Assembly: GCF_000006565.2 (NCBI RefSeq)
Contig: NC_031478.1
Coordinates: forward strand, 4,178,212 to 4,242,211
Direction: 5' to 3'
DNA from: Toxoplasma gondii ME49
Taxonomy: Eukaryota; Apicomplexa; Conoidasida; Eucoccidiorida; Sarcocystidae
DNA length: 64,000 nucleotides
The notes under the pieces were generated by a model. That model searched no databases and was not told where the DNA came from. It saw only the letters and a program-made list of their open reading frames with translations. Below, one piece after another: positions 23,501-36,300 of this stretch. Each line of letters begins with the position of its first letter. Within the stretch, counting starts at the first letter, position 1. Both the position numbers and the translations under genes were made by a program.

Positions 23501-26500
23501 GCATGAGGAACTCGAGTCGGCATCGTTGCATCTGTCGCGTCGTGTTTCCGAGAGAAGCAGAGAACCTCGCGCGCGTTCGCCGCGTCTCTGGCTTCCTTGA
23601 CTTCGACGGAGACAAACGGCCCACCTTCGTTTGTTTTCCCTTGGGGAAAACCGACTCTGCACTTTTTCGGGTGTGTCGGCGTAGGCTGAAAACGCAGATC
23701 TGTTAGATGAGCGTCTTTCCACTTCTCTCTCATGTCCACTCAGTCTGCTTTGCCTCTGCGTTGTCCGGGCAGGCCCAGAGTTCTGTTGCCGGAATGCGTC
23801 GCTCTGGAGTTCGACGCTGCTCGCTCTGAACGTCACGTCCTACGCGTTCGACCTGAATTTCCCCTCCACCCAAGCCTCGTCGTTCGCACCTCCAGCGTCT
23901 CGGAACGAAGAAGATGGAGGGTTTCCATCTAACGCGACGGCCTCCGCTCTCGCGAGTTCTCTAGACTCGGCTCCTCTCTCCTTTCTCCATTTGGGCGTCC
24001 TCGACGAAGGTCAAACGCAAAGGGACGACCAGGCCGCCGGCGCAGAGGCTCTCGGAAGGCTCAAAGGCTTTGGGACGTACGATGAAGCTGGGAGGTGGAC
24101 GGGGCAAGCGTGGAGGAGGGAACGAAAGCAGCCACAGAGCAAAGACAAGAGCGAGGGAGAGAACAGAGACAAGAACGAGGGAGAGAACACAGGCGCGAGA
24201 GCGAAGGATGGCAGCGGCCGCAGACGCGTGGAGAGGGGCGAGGAGGCCGGAAGAGAGGGCGAAGAGACGCACAAAAACGAGAATGGAGAGACGCCGAACG
24301 CGGAGAACTCGGAGAAGAGACATGCCACGGAAGAGGTTCTCTGGGGACAACGCATTCAAACCGGCAATGTGTGGGCAGACTCCGTCGCCCACTTTGTGTC
24401 GTACGATTGGCAACTCTGTGGTAACAGTCTGATGGACGCATCACAGACGAATGATTGGATAGTGACCATCGACCTCAGGTTAGTGAATGTGGAGCAGAGG
24501 AAGGGCATTGTGCTCCCATTGAGAAGAGTTACACCGTCGTGTGCGGGGAGTTAAAAGGGATTCCATCCAAGACCGGTGGTCTCTGTTTATGTCCTCCCTG
24601 GGTTCTCTCACTCGACAGGTGTCCAGACTGTGTCTGCTCCCTCTTGTGTCGGCGATGCTGCGTTTCTGCTTCTTACACGACGTCGCTGCACTCCTAATGT
24701 AGCGCGATGGCTCTCCGTCTGCTATATAGATCTATGTGTAGACATGCATGCACTTTCGTTTCTCCATAACTACTACATACACAAAGATAAATATATATAT
24801 ATATATATATATATAGGGCAGCCTCGTGTCTTGTGCATATCTACCACCATGAGCATCTGCATGGCAGTGAGTCGAGGTTCTTCTGCGTGACGTTCATTGT
24901 CTGCCTCTGTTGTCCTTCGCGCTGTGTCTACGAGGATCTTGTTGTCTCTTTAATGCATGCATTGCTTTGCCGTTGGGTGGGTATTGGGGATGTTTCTTCT
25001 CGCTTGGATCGGGGGAATCCTCTGTCCGAACTGGCACACCGTGCAGTGTGGCTTGTCGGTCCCTGTTGAATTCGCATCAACCGAGGCACGCGTGGAACAG
25101 TTTTTCACGAGTGTTTGTGATCGGTGGAAGCCTTAGAGCGAGAGATAGCTGAAGTGAGGCGCGGGCTCTCAGCGGAAGGAATCTGGGTTTTAAATTCACA
25201 GAACAAGGACTTCAAATTTCATATGAACATGTACATGCGATGCTCAAACCGTCTAGTGAAATTGCCAGTGTGCTCTTGACGAGAAAACTGGCCTGCTAAT
25301 TTCTTAGTCAATACAGCAATTCAACTACTCTTCCCGACGCCTCGGGCCGTAGACGTCGACTCGCGTCTCCAAGTCTGATCCGTTTCTCGATATCCTGCTC
25401 GAGTGCCACTGCACAATAGACATCTGCGGTTCTCTTGAATCTTTCTCGCGCGTCTTCTTCCCCTCTTCACTCGCTCGACCCCGAGCGGTTTCCGTCTCTC
25501 TGCGTCTTTGCTTGCCCTGCTCTTCCCTGCCTCTGCCTTCGTCCTCATTTTCGCCTGTGACTGCTCGCCTCTCGCCGATGCGCGTCGGTTTCTTCTGTCT
25601 CTCCTCGCGCAGCTCCGAGTGTCTGGTGGTGCCTCGGCCTCTCTGGCAGAGCATCCGGAGGTGGATCGAGCCGGCGCTGAACGTGACGAGTCCGTTGTGC
25701 GCGCTTGACGACGACTTCTCGTCCTACGTTCCGGCCTCCTCGCTCTCAGCTCCTCGTCAAGCGGAAACGCCGGCTGCAGACCTCGCTGTCGAGGGGGGCG
25801 TGTATCGTCTGATGTGTCCACTTCGAAGCGGGAGAAAGGCTCAGCGAGGCGCAGTCGGAGCCTCGACTGCGCCTCGCCCCCCGCTCCCAGTTCTCTCCTT
25901 CGCGCTCGGAGACACCTCGGGCGTCTTCGACCTGGCGGACGAGCCCGATGGCCAAGAGGACAAGCTCAAGGAGAAACCAGCGGCCGCGCGCGTGGAGCTG
26001 CCGCTCGAACAGCTGGTCGTCTCGAGTCCGGAGTCGGCGCCAAGCGGCGAGGCCTTGTGCGTCGTTCCACAGCCTCACAGCATCCTTGCCCGAGAGGGCC
26101 GAACTGTCCGTCTCGGCACCCGAGGTGAGGCGAGGGGAGGGGGGTGGGGGCTGGTAGCGTTTTGAGGGGGGTGAAGAGGTGGAGGCGAAACAGGGAGGCA
26201 GACAACGTTGGAGAAACTTCTTTTTTCGCCGTCAATGTGATGTCAAGGTTTCGGAAGCCATGTGACCGTAGTATAACGGGACATGAACACTGACAGCTGA
26301 GGTTCGAACGGAAAGAGAAGATCAAGGACCGTTTCACTCACGTAGGCAGAAAAAACGACTGAGAACGTATCGACGTAGGTCGGAGGCATCGGGAGACCGG
26401 TGGCGCCGAGGCAACGCCGACCAGAGCAAGCAGTGAAACAGACAGGAACGGGGGTGGGGGGATGGGGGGCAGGGGAATCTAAGCCGTGGAAGAGGAACAG

Positions 26501-28171
26501 AGAAAGGAGAGAAGGAACGCACTGGGCTTCTTCCCTGTAGCGCGCTTGAGTAGGCGCAGCTCACTGTCGGCTTCTGTGCTTGTTTGCTTTTCAGCCGTCG
26601 CCGCCTTTCACTTCATTGTGGACCAGAAACGCTGGCGGGCCGGTCTCCTCCCGAAGAAGTTGTCTCTGCCCTCCTCCAACGAGGCCTGCGCCGCCCAGGC
26701 GACTTGCAGGTGCGTCTTCGGTTCCGGGAGAGCTGGCAAGCGAGGGGAGAAAAAACAAGGGTGGACAGTGAGGGAACAGGAAAGAGGAGCGGGGCAGCAG
26801 GGAAGAGACAGAGGAGAGAGAGACGAGACGGCAGGAAGTGGCTGCCTGTTGATCAGAGCGATGGGGCACAGTGGAAGAAGAGGAGAGTCGCTCTTGGAGA
26901 AGAAGGCGCAAGAAATTTGGCAAACCGGAAGCATGCCAGGCAGAGTTTGGAGGGCGACGAAGCTCCAAGGCGGATGCACAGGGAACAGACACGACCGCAT
27001 GGAGAGAGAGGAGTAACGCGACAGAAGAGGCGGCTTTCGGTAGAGGCCATGCAGTGGGGGCGAAGTGGACGCGAGCGAAGCGAAAATGGCCTCCAGAAGA
27101 AAACAAGACTTGACGGAGAGGACAACCGGAAGCGGAACGAAGTCGAGCTTTTGCTGTGTCATTGGAAAGAAGAGCAGACAGATCTATTTAGAAATACCTG
27201 CAAGTTCTGGGGATAAACAGTTACAAGTGTAGACATACAGGTCACCAAGGTGTCGAGGACTGTTTGAATCCCTCTGCACGAAGTCGAGGAAGCACGAGTT
27301 GTCTGAATGGTAATTTGCGTACTCATTTAGAAGAGCAGCTGTTCCAGTGCAGATGAGAAGACTAGGGGTAGGCAGCGGACATAGAAGGTCCCGAGTAGAG
27401 ACCGCATCGAGAGATCACACTCTGAAGCCTCACGTCTCTTGCTATTTTTCCAGGGGAGAACAGACGTACGTTTCAGCGACGAATGAGTGTGTCGATCCGC
27501 CATGCAGCGAGAGGCTCCTCTTCGCCTTGAACGAAGAAACAAAGTAAGGCAACAGCGACTGTTGGGTGCTCCTTCGCGGTCCATCCACATGTCCTTCTCT
27601 CCGTCTCAGTCGTTCTGTCTCTGTGTACCCCTTCTGCTTCTTCCCTGCGTATTTCCTTGGTGTCGCTTCTCGTGGTTTGTATGGCCTCCCAGTGTTTGCA
27701 ACACTGCTTCAGCTGGTGTCTTGCTTCTTTGCCGGTCTCCACTGGCTGTGGCACGCCCCTCTCGCTCTCTGTCCCTTCCGATCCCTCCCTGCTTCGTCGC
27801 ACTGTCTCTGTTTCGCGCCGCTTCTTCTCGTGTGTGTCTCTGTGTATACCTCCTGTGTTGCTCTGGCATCTGCCAGCTCATCTCTTTTCTCTTTACTTGC
27901 CCTGCTTTGTCGATAGTCGCGGACCTCTCTCCTGTTTCGCTGTGAGGGTGTCTCGTCCTTCCTCTTCCGCCTGGCCCGGCGTGGAGTTTTGCATGTTCGA
28001 CATCTTCACTCGAACTGCGTGCGTCTGGCACCTGTCTCCTGCAGAATCTGCGAGCTCGCCCCCGCCGTCGTCCCCGCGGCGGTCACGGTTGTTGTGCTCC
28101 TGGTGGCGCTTGAGGCAACGGTTGTCTGCTTTCAGTGGGCGAATGTGTTGAGAGCGCGAACGCTGACTTGA
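20526..28171 (+). CDS. Membrane-anchored aspartyl-protease-like protein, likely pseudo-enzyme, seven exons, 1072 aa
   Basis: Exons are 20526-21964, 22863-23092, 23773-24478, 25613-26124, 26595-26709, 27454-27543 and 28045-28171. All have GT-AG borders and matching phases and end at TGA 28169-28171. The ATG sits in a good context (AACCATGGC). A long charged N-terminus (1-190) leads to a hydrophobic signal-anchor at about 194-208. The A1 pepsin-type fold follows: LALDTQT (Asp328), a flap-like AHYSDGVRF (Tyr484), the psi-loop HGVWGIAG (near 550-557), VTIDLSSECLVVP (Asp790), the second psi-loop RLGTR, then FHFIVDQKRWRAGL as the usual end of the C-lobe. A final hydrophobic helix (about 1036-1060) precedes a short tail. 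Both Asp are present, but DTG(S/T) has become DTQT and DLSS, so catalysis is doubtful. Low-complexity insertions (Glu/Lys-rich near 640-740) enlarge the C-lobe. Coccidia have a family of aspartyl proteases (ASP1-7); I do not assign this one to a member. Confidence 0.88.
24791..24815. repeat. (AT)n microsatellite in intron 3 of the protease-like gene
   Basis: About 12.5 uninterrupted AT units lie in the intron between exon 3 (ending 24478) and exon 4 (starting 25613). TGCATGC-like words occur nearby at 24745 and 24955. Probably a length-variable marker without coding role. Confidence 0.95.
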
Positions 28172-30332
28172 CAGACTCCGACGACAGACTGGAAAGGCAT
28201 ATTGGCAAAAGAAGAAGGGAGGCTGGAGAGATGCTGCCGCTCGAGAAATGGAGGGAAATCCGATAGAAGACACGAAGGAAAGAAACAGCGTAGCGAGGTG
28301 ACTGGGGACTCCTCTCCGTTGTTTTTGGGATGCGTTTGCTCTCCATCTGTCTTTTTCGGGGACGGGATATGAGCCACAAGACGCTCGCTCGCCGCTGTGA
28401 TTGATCTCGACACCACTTTTCCTTTGCTTTGCACTTGTGCTCCGTCTCTGTATTCTTTACGTTTCGGTTTCTCCTGCTTTTTGCGTTCTCCGCACTCCGC
28501 GCTGCCCCGGAAGTGACCCATGGGGCAGCCGAGAGAAAAGAAACTCGGCGGAGGAAGGCAGGGAAATTTGACTCATGCGTCGAGATCACAGGCCCTCAAC
28601 ACACACGGCCTAGGATGTCTGGCGCGGGTCGACTGTCTAGTAGAAGACGCTCTCAGCTTGCTTCACTCACCGGGAAGAAAGATATGCTTTGGGGAGGCGC
28701 CTTTCTCTTTTTTTGTGAAGCACACCGTAGATTTATGGGAAGGCTTCGAATCGTGCAAAACAATCCTGAATGTACATAGACACCGACGGACACAAGACTA
28801 CTTTGATAGGCGAAACGAGGGGAGACTCGCAGGGCCAGAAATGCTTCTTCGACTGTAGAGCGGGCACGGGCTGTCAGTCGAAGAACGCATGCAAGGAACC
28901 TGAAATCTCAGGAAGACTGACTGATGCGTACAAAGCTAACATTCTTATTTGCGAAGAGAAGCCTCACGGACAGCGCGTGACAGACAGGGAAGCAGAGAAA
29001 CGCCTTGCCTCCGTCAAAAAATTGCCAATGGAGGGAGCTTCCACTCGCTAGAGAGTTACAAGGCACATGCCGTCATGATCAATGAAGGAAAATTATTCGC
29101 TGGCCATTCCACTGGGAACGCTTGAACAAAGCGAGGGTTTCGCCTTCGACTTTGGGGGAAATGCAGCACCTGCGCCCTGCTCATCCACTAGATGTACGCT
29201 ATGCATCTGTGTTGAGTTCGGTGAAAGCCTGCACATATATACACTGTCGAGAAAGGGGACGTTCGCTCTTTCGCAGCTCCGCGTTCCAAACACAGGCAAC
29301 ATCGGCGAAGCTTTTGCCGAAGAAGCGGCTCGTTTGCCACTCAAACCCTGAACGTGTCTTCCTTCTCGCATTTGGGGCATTCGTGAACGCTTCGGGGCTT
29401 GTGCTTCTCGCATCCCTGCGCGTTTCATTGGGGTTGTGCGCGTTCTCCCTAAAACGTACTGTTGACGCAACCTTCCTTTCTTTAGCTGTGGCAAACGACC
29501 GTGGGAGTACTGAGTTTCTTCTCCACGACGCATGCATTCCCAAACTTCCGGTAATGCCTCTGGTAGCTGTCGTGCCTATTTTGTGACAGTCGCTGTGGCG
29601 AAGGGCAAACGAGGAGCGATTGGCTACACTCAGCCCAAAGCATCCACAGGCGCATATGCATGTAGCTAGGCCAGATATCACTTCAAAATGATGCAGCCTC
29701 TCTGCGCCTCTAGCCAGACACACATACACATACCGATATATATTTGTATACGTCTGAGCTGTCATGCGCGTGTACTGTGTACCGTGGCAGAGAGAACGTA
29801 GAACAGCAGGACGAATTAGAAAGGAGGCGGAAACAAGAGGGAAAGAGGCAGGACGAACGGTGAGGCTTTCCGGCGTTGAGCGGTCCGTGTCGTGTGGTGT
29901 TCGTTTTTTTTTTCTTGGCGCATCCCTGGAACGCGAGCATCGGGTTGTCTGTGGTTTTTCGATATTCTTGAAGAAAACAGAGAAGCGAATCTCACACGAA
30001 GAATGCGCGACCGCGCTGCTCGTGGAGGAAGTGTGCGGACTGAAAGCAAGACAGTGTGTCTCGGTTTTCTGGCTCTTTGAAAAACAAAGCAAACTAGATC
30101 CCAAAAAAGACAGACGCACCACTCCTGCCCCCACTCGCACCGCCGCCTCTGTCCGTCTCCAACCTCCTTTCTTCCTCGCACTTTTACTTGCGCCCCCATT
30201 CTCCGTTCCGACCCAGTCTGTTGCGCCCTCCCGCTGGGAACCTGAAAGACCCTCACAGGAAGCCGGCTGGACCGACGGCTGGATGAACGTCTGGACGGAT
30301 GACGCTGATTGTCGTCCGAACTCCTTGAGTTC
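28172..30332. other. Convergent intergenic stretch with two 3' ends
   Basis: This 2.2-kb stretch separates the stop of the plus-strand protease-like gene from the stop of the minus-strand giant gene. The frames here are short shadows without domains. It should contain both 3' UTRs. No eukaryotic polyadenylation signal is clear enough to annotate. Confidence 0.5.
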
Positions 30333-33300
30333 TTAGAGAGGTGAGGGAGCATCGTGAGCGACTCCAGGCTGCTCAGGAGGTTTGTCGATGCCTTTCCCTC
30401 GTTTCAACCCGTCACGCGGCGCAGATCCTCCAGGCGCGAGCGCCGCCTGGTGCGCCTCCCTCGCCGCAACGGGCAGGGCGCGCGAAGGCCCTGCGCCGGT
30501 CTTCACGCCAGTCACCTTCACCTTCTTTTTCGCGCCTTTGCTGTCTCTTCGGTGGTCGCGCTTCCTTTCGTCTTCGACCTCGTCCTCCGTGATCCACGTC
30601 AGTTGGTGCCACTCGAGGACCGGCTGCGTCCTCCCCGTTCTGTGGGCTTCACTGCCTTCATCGAGCTCTTCGTCGCGTCGCTCGACGCCGCGCTCCTTGT
30701 CCCCGCGTCGACCGCGACCTAGGCCCAGAGACGGCGCTTCCAGACCCCAGGACCCGGCCGAAAACGAGGTCCCAATACCGCGCCCACTGTCGTCTTCGCG
30801 GGTGTGCAAGGCGCCGCCGGTCGACTCTTCTTTCTCGGCGTCGAGAGGGTGCCGTCTTGTTCTCTCCCAGTCTCCCTCTGCGCGTCGAGCCCCTCGCTCG
30901 CCGTCAGAGACGAGAAAGGCGGACGCAGACGCGAGAGAAGAAGCAGATGCAGAGACAGCAGGAGAGCCTCGCAACGCGAAAGTTGCGGAGTCGCCCTGCC
31001 GAGGCCCATTGCTCCGGATTGGCCTCACCCCTCCCTGAAGGATGGACGATGCAGAGGGTGAAGAAGAACAAGAAGGGAGAGAAGACGGAGAAGACGACGC
31101 GGGAGAAGAGGGAGACGCAAGAGAAGAAGGCGAAGGCGCTGGCGACGCAGAAAGAGAAACCGGAGACGAAAGCGAAGAAGACGACGGCGCTAGCGCCTCA
31201 CTTTGCGAGCTCTGGGAAGAGCCGCGAGGCAGGTCCACTTCGCCGTAGGCAGGCGCCACGGCGAGGGAAGAAACGCCGGGGGTCCCGCGACCGCGTCTGT
31301 CTTTCAACAGAGAACGCGCGGCATCTTCGTCTTCGTCGAGGACAACGCGCGGCACACTGCCGGGAGTCGACACACTTTCGACTTCGACGATTTCGATGAA
31401 TGAAGACGAAGAAGACGAAGACGACGGGGAAGAGGCGCCTTCGTTGGTGCTGAGCAATGCAGCAGGAAGACTGAGGGAGGACGAGAGAGGAAACTCTCGG
31501 TCGGGGCCGTCTTTCTGGCCCTTGGAAATGTGAACGGTAACAGGGGACAGTTTCTTCCCCTTCTTTCGCTCTCTCTCGCCGCCACTCATCTCTTTCGTCT
31601 CGCCATCTCTAAGCTCCCTCTCCCCTTCGTATGCGCGCCGCGTGCGCCTCCCGCCTCGCTTGTTCTTGAGAGTAGCGGACGAGCTGGCAGAAGAAGCGGT
31701 TGCGTCTTCCTCCCTCTCCGCGATGTCGCCGCTCTTCTCCTCTCTCAGGTCTTCGCCGAGACACGAAGCAGGAGACGAGCACGCAGAGACCGTGGCGGCA
31801 GGCGCCACACTCAGAAGCTTTCGCTTGGCATTTCGGCGACACTCGTCTCCCTTCTTTTCGCTGTCGGGCGCCTTCTCGTCCTCGTCCAGAGCTCCTCCCG
31901 CGGGCTCCTCGAGCTCACTCTTGACCCCCTTGCTTCCAGCCTCTTCCCCTAAGCTTCGCTCCTCTTCAAAGTCCTGTCCTTCTTCCACGGTGTTGCCCTC
32001 GTCTGGCTCCGGCGCAGCTGAGGCACGACCTGTCGATGCCTTCTTCCGGGAGCCCAACCGGTAGCTCGGGTTCCCGCTTGCATGCAAACTCTCCCCGTCG
32101 CGCTCTCGCTTCTCTCTCCCCCTCTTCTCTTCCGGCGTCTCGTCTCGGTTCTCCACTGATTTCTCAGAATCTCTCGCAGCGTCCAGACTGGCTTTGTTCT
32201 CTCCGCGTCTCCGGTCATCTGGTGACTCCATCGACGCGCTGTTGAGGCCGCCTGCAGCAGGGGTGAGCGAGGCTTCAGACTCCCTGCCTATCAGCGAAAC
32301 GCAGTCTAGTTTCTCATCTCGTCTCTCTTTGGCATCATGTGCGACTGTCCCCAGCGCCATCTCGTCTTTCGTCTCTTTTGTGTTTGTTTGAAGGCCACCG
32401 CCCTGACTGGCTGCCGCCTCCCCGGGAGCCATTGGGACTGGGGGAGAGGGTGGCGAGTCGAGGTCGGGGCCGTCCTCGGCCCCCGTTCTACCTCTCCCGT
32501 GTTCTCCCTCTACTCCAGCCTCGTCTTGCTTCTCTCCTGCATGCACAGTCGCCTTCTCGCAGGGTGCATCTCCTTGAGCGCTTCCTGAATCCTGCCGCAA
32601 GCCTTCCGGGATGAATGTCCGTTCCCCTGGAGGCGCCTGCCTCCCTTCTTCGGTCTCCAGTGAGCCCCGTGCGACCTCGGTCGACGAGACTGGAGCCGTC
32701 CCGTCCGTGTCGCCGGCATCTGGCAGCCCTGTCGAGTCTCGGCCCTGCTCGCTTTCGGAGCGCGTAGCTCTCCTTTCCACCGACGCTCCTCTCCTCGCAG
32801 TCTTTTGCAAGGTCCGCCCCGGCTCCTCTTCGCCTCCTGCAACTCCGTCTCCGGCCTGCGCCTGCGCCTGCGCAGAGACAGTCTCCCTCTCGTCGCCGCC
32901 TTCTTCGTCCAGACGAGCAGCGAAGAGTGGCTCGCGACGCACGAAGGCATGGCGATTTGAAACCGCAGAGCCCTGCGCGGACGCCAGCATCGCCCCAATG
33001 GCAGGAGCCGTGTGGGGAGGGAAATAAGGCATCGAAGGATAGCGGTAGATCCACAAGTTCTGCAGGAGCAGCGCGCGTGGATCCAAGTCAGGTTGGAGGA
33101 ATTTGCAGATGGTCGGCGCAAACAGAATCGGCGTCGCCTCCTTCTCGTCTGTCTGTGGCGCAGGACTGTCCCGGTTCGAACTGGCCGCGGCCGACGAGCC
33201 CCGTGAGTTCCCGACCGCCAGAGACGCCGCAGCGACCGGCTGTGGCGAGGCCAGGGCCGACGCACAGAGGGCGTCCGTCGGCGTTCCTGCACCCGCCACT

Positions 33301-36300
33301 TTCGCCTCGCATACCCGCCTTGAGTCCTGCTTCGCGGACTTCTCGGAATCCTTCTCGTCTGTCGCTCGCGCCTCACAGTCTTCCTCTGCAGTTTTCCTCT
33401 TCTTCTTCGCGCCCTCGCCCTGCAGCCTCCCTTTCTCGTCTGCAGGTTCGGTGTCCTCTGCGTCGCCGGTCTTCCTTTTCTCCCGGACCTTCTTTTCCTT
33501 CTCAAGATCCTCCGCACAGTCCCCCGCATTGCCCGCCTCGCCTCCTCTCTCCGCGGCTCCTTCCCCCTCGCCCTTCCCGGTTTCGCTGTTTTTCTCGCTT
33601 TCGACCCTCTTCTCGTTGCCGCGCTTCTGCTCCTCGAGTTTCTCGCGCTTCTTCGTGTTCGATGGCAAGCAGACGGCAGGCACATGGACGAAGGGTGGCA
33701 TGCATGCAGGGTGCAGCTGCAGGTCCACCGGAATGTACCACAGCGACGCTTTCGCGCAGGCGGCAGTTCCGGGAGCGACGCGCAGGTACCGGGAGAAGAC
33801 GGTGTGCACCGACGCTGAAGCTGGCGAAAAGCCATCGTCGCGGTCGCCGAGCGCCTTCCCGCCGAGCGTCTCACCGCAGGCGGAGGCAGGAGGCCCCACC
33901 CCTGACGCAGACGCCGGATTCGCGAGCGCGGCGAGAAGCTCCTGCAGGTGGTAGAGCTTCCGCGGCAAGGGCGAGACGAACCGCGGGATCACCCAGACCC
34001 ACCGAGGCCGAAGCTGCGCGAGCGGCACAGATGGATCCTGCGGATGCACATCGTAGCACAGGCGATAACGGAGGACGTCCACGGAGATCCACTCGACAGC
34101 CGCATCGGCGAAGTAGAGCAACTTCACAGCCACCACCCGTACGGGCGAAGGAGAAGACGAAGAAGGAAGAAACTGGCGCCGGCCTTCGAGGGCGCAGCGA
34201 AGCGGGGGAGCCGCGGGTGCAGCCGCGGCAGCTTCTCCGCGAGAGGAAGAAGTCGGTAAGAGCGAAGAAAAGTACGACGGGGGAGTGTGGCTCGACGCAC
34301 AGACCGTGAATGCGTTCGCCTCGTCTGCAGCATCGACGACCTGCAGCTTCCAGCTGCAGGTGCATCTGCCAGGGACGCGCTTCTCAGCACGGACCCCCGA
34401 CTTAGGAATGCCCTGGAGACTCGCATCACGCTCGTCCGCGGGACTCGCCCCTGTATCGTCTACGCTTTTCGTCGTCGTCCTTTCCTCCTGTCCTTCTGCA
34501 CGCTTCTCACCGGTCGCGGCGCTGACCTCTGTCGCCGGTTTGGAAGTTTTCTCTTTCTTCTCTGGCGCTCGCGTTTGGCCAGCTTCCGCCGCTCTCCCGG
34601 TCTGCTCGCGGGCTTCTCCCTGCCCGGCCGCCGGCGTCTCTTCTCCGGACAGCCTCTGCAGGCGTGTCTCTCCTTCTGCGCATGTTGCCCGTTCCCTCCC
34701 TGCCTGCGCGTCTCCTTCAGGCTCGCGCTCCTCACCTTCCCCTTCGACAGAGAAGTCTTCGTCGTCGGAGAAAGAGCTGCTCCGTTGCCTATGTCGCGCG
34801 AGACAGCAACACGGCGATGTCTGCACATTCAGAACGAGGGCGTCGTGTAACTCATGAGGATTCTCCTCCATGCGGACGCAAACGACGGCACCTGGCCAGA
34901 CGTCTTGCGCGAGAAGACCCACTTTGTACCTGTGCCGAACGGCTCCTTCTTCTCCTTCTCCTTCCTCCACAAGCGCTCGCTCCCAGGGATCTACGGAAGC
35001 AAGGGGAGAAGAACTCGCCGGAGGCGGTGAAGAAGACGAGGTATGCGAAGGCGAGGAAGAGGCGCGGCGAGAGTCTGCGGCCTCCTCTGCCTTTTCTTGG
35101 GCGTCGAGGAGACGCAGAAATCGCGCGAGAGAAGGCGGCGGAGAGGAACAGAGCGGCGAACGAGGCCGGAGCCGCCAACAGCCTTCCGCGGGCTCCGCCA
35201 GCGGCACATTCTGGGGGATGAACAGGCGAAACGTCGTGAACGCTCTCTGACGGCACAAGGAACACGAACGCACCGGATAGGGGAGAAATGGTGAGATTTC
35301 GAGGAAGCGAAAAGGTTCCATTCACAAAGATAGATGCCGCCGGCGACGACGTAGAGTTCGCGTGACTGCTCCACGTTCCCTTCGCAGTGAGGAAAGAGAA
35401 AAGCCGATTCCTCGATCATGGAGACGCATCCAGTTCGCGTGGTGTCTTCTTCACCGGATCCGCAGAACTCAACAAACGCCAGTCATCTTGGTTGTCCGCA
35501 CACAAAGCCAAAGCTACACCATGTGTCTGTCTGCTTCGGCCCGTCACAAGCATTATTCTGTCGTTCACTTTCTCCCTGGTCCTTCGCTCACCGCCTTCCT
35601 CGGATGAAGTACTACCATGGGGACAAATGCGTTTCTGCGGTGCTTCACTCAGTACAAACCTCCTTGTTCTCTTCAATAGCATATTTAGTACCTTGGCTAC
35701 TTGGAGCATACGACGTATCTGTGCAACCGTAAAACGATAGCTGTAGATGATCACTCCTTCTACAGTTTATCTGAGGTCATCGAACAAGGAGAGCGTCTGT
35801 TGTGCAACAACTTTTCCGTTGAACTCGGGGGTCTGTTTTCGTCTCCCGCTTCCACCTCGAGTTCACCTTTTCCATAATATTCGTCTCTCTCTCTCTCGCT
35901 TACCTTCACGGTTCGAGGCCCGACTTGGTAGGCGATCTCCACCCATGCGCCTTGTTCCTCTTCTTCGCCTTCGTCTGCCGCGTCGCCCGCCTCGTCGCTT
36001 CTCGCGTCGACCGTCTTCTCCCGTTTGTCTTTGCCTCGCCGGCCTTTATCGCCCTCCTGTTCTCGCTCGCCAGCTTCGCGCGACGCAGGTGTCGCCTCCT
36101 GGTTGCCGCCAGACGCAGAAGGGAACGGTGCCGATGTCCGGCTCCGCTTCTTCTTCTTGTCTGTCAGCCCAGGCGGAAAGGCTGAAGGCTTCAGAGGCAG
36201 AGACGGAAAAGGCGTCGACGGCAACTGCGGAGCCACCGGCGAGGTGCCGGAGCCGTCGTCTTCCTTCACAGAGAGAATCACCCCTTCCCACCATGCGACG

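Noticed and set aside
26266..26312. tRNA-like A box (TAGTATAACGGG) and B-box-like GGTTCGAAC
   Set aside because: The flanking bases cannot form the acceptor or T stems of a tRNA cloverleaf, and the stretch is inside an intron of the protease-like gene.
32510..33874. 454-codon minus-strand frame in another phase within exon 6
   Set aside because: Same strand but different frame from the supported exon; almost pure Arg/Ser/Pro low complexity. Codon-bias shadow.
32927..34309. Long plus-strand frame (460 codons) opposite exon 6 of the giant gene
   Set aside because: It is antisense to a phase-consistent exon. Its Arg/Ser/Pro-rich translation is the expected mirror of GC-rich Ser/Glu codons, and no domain or splice sites support it.
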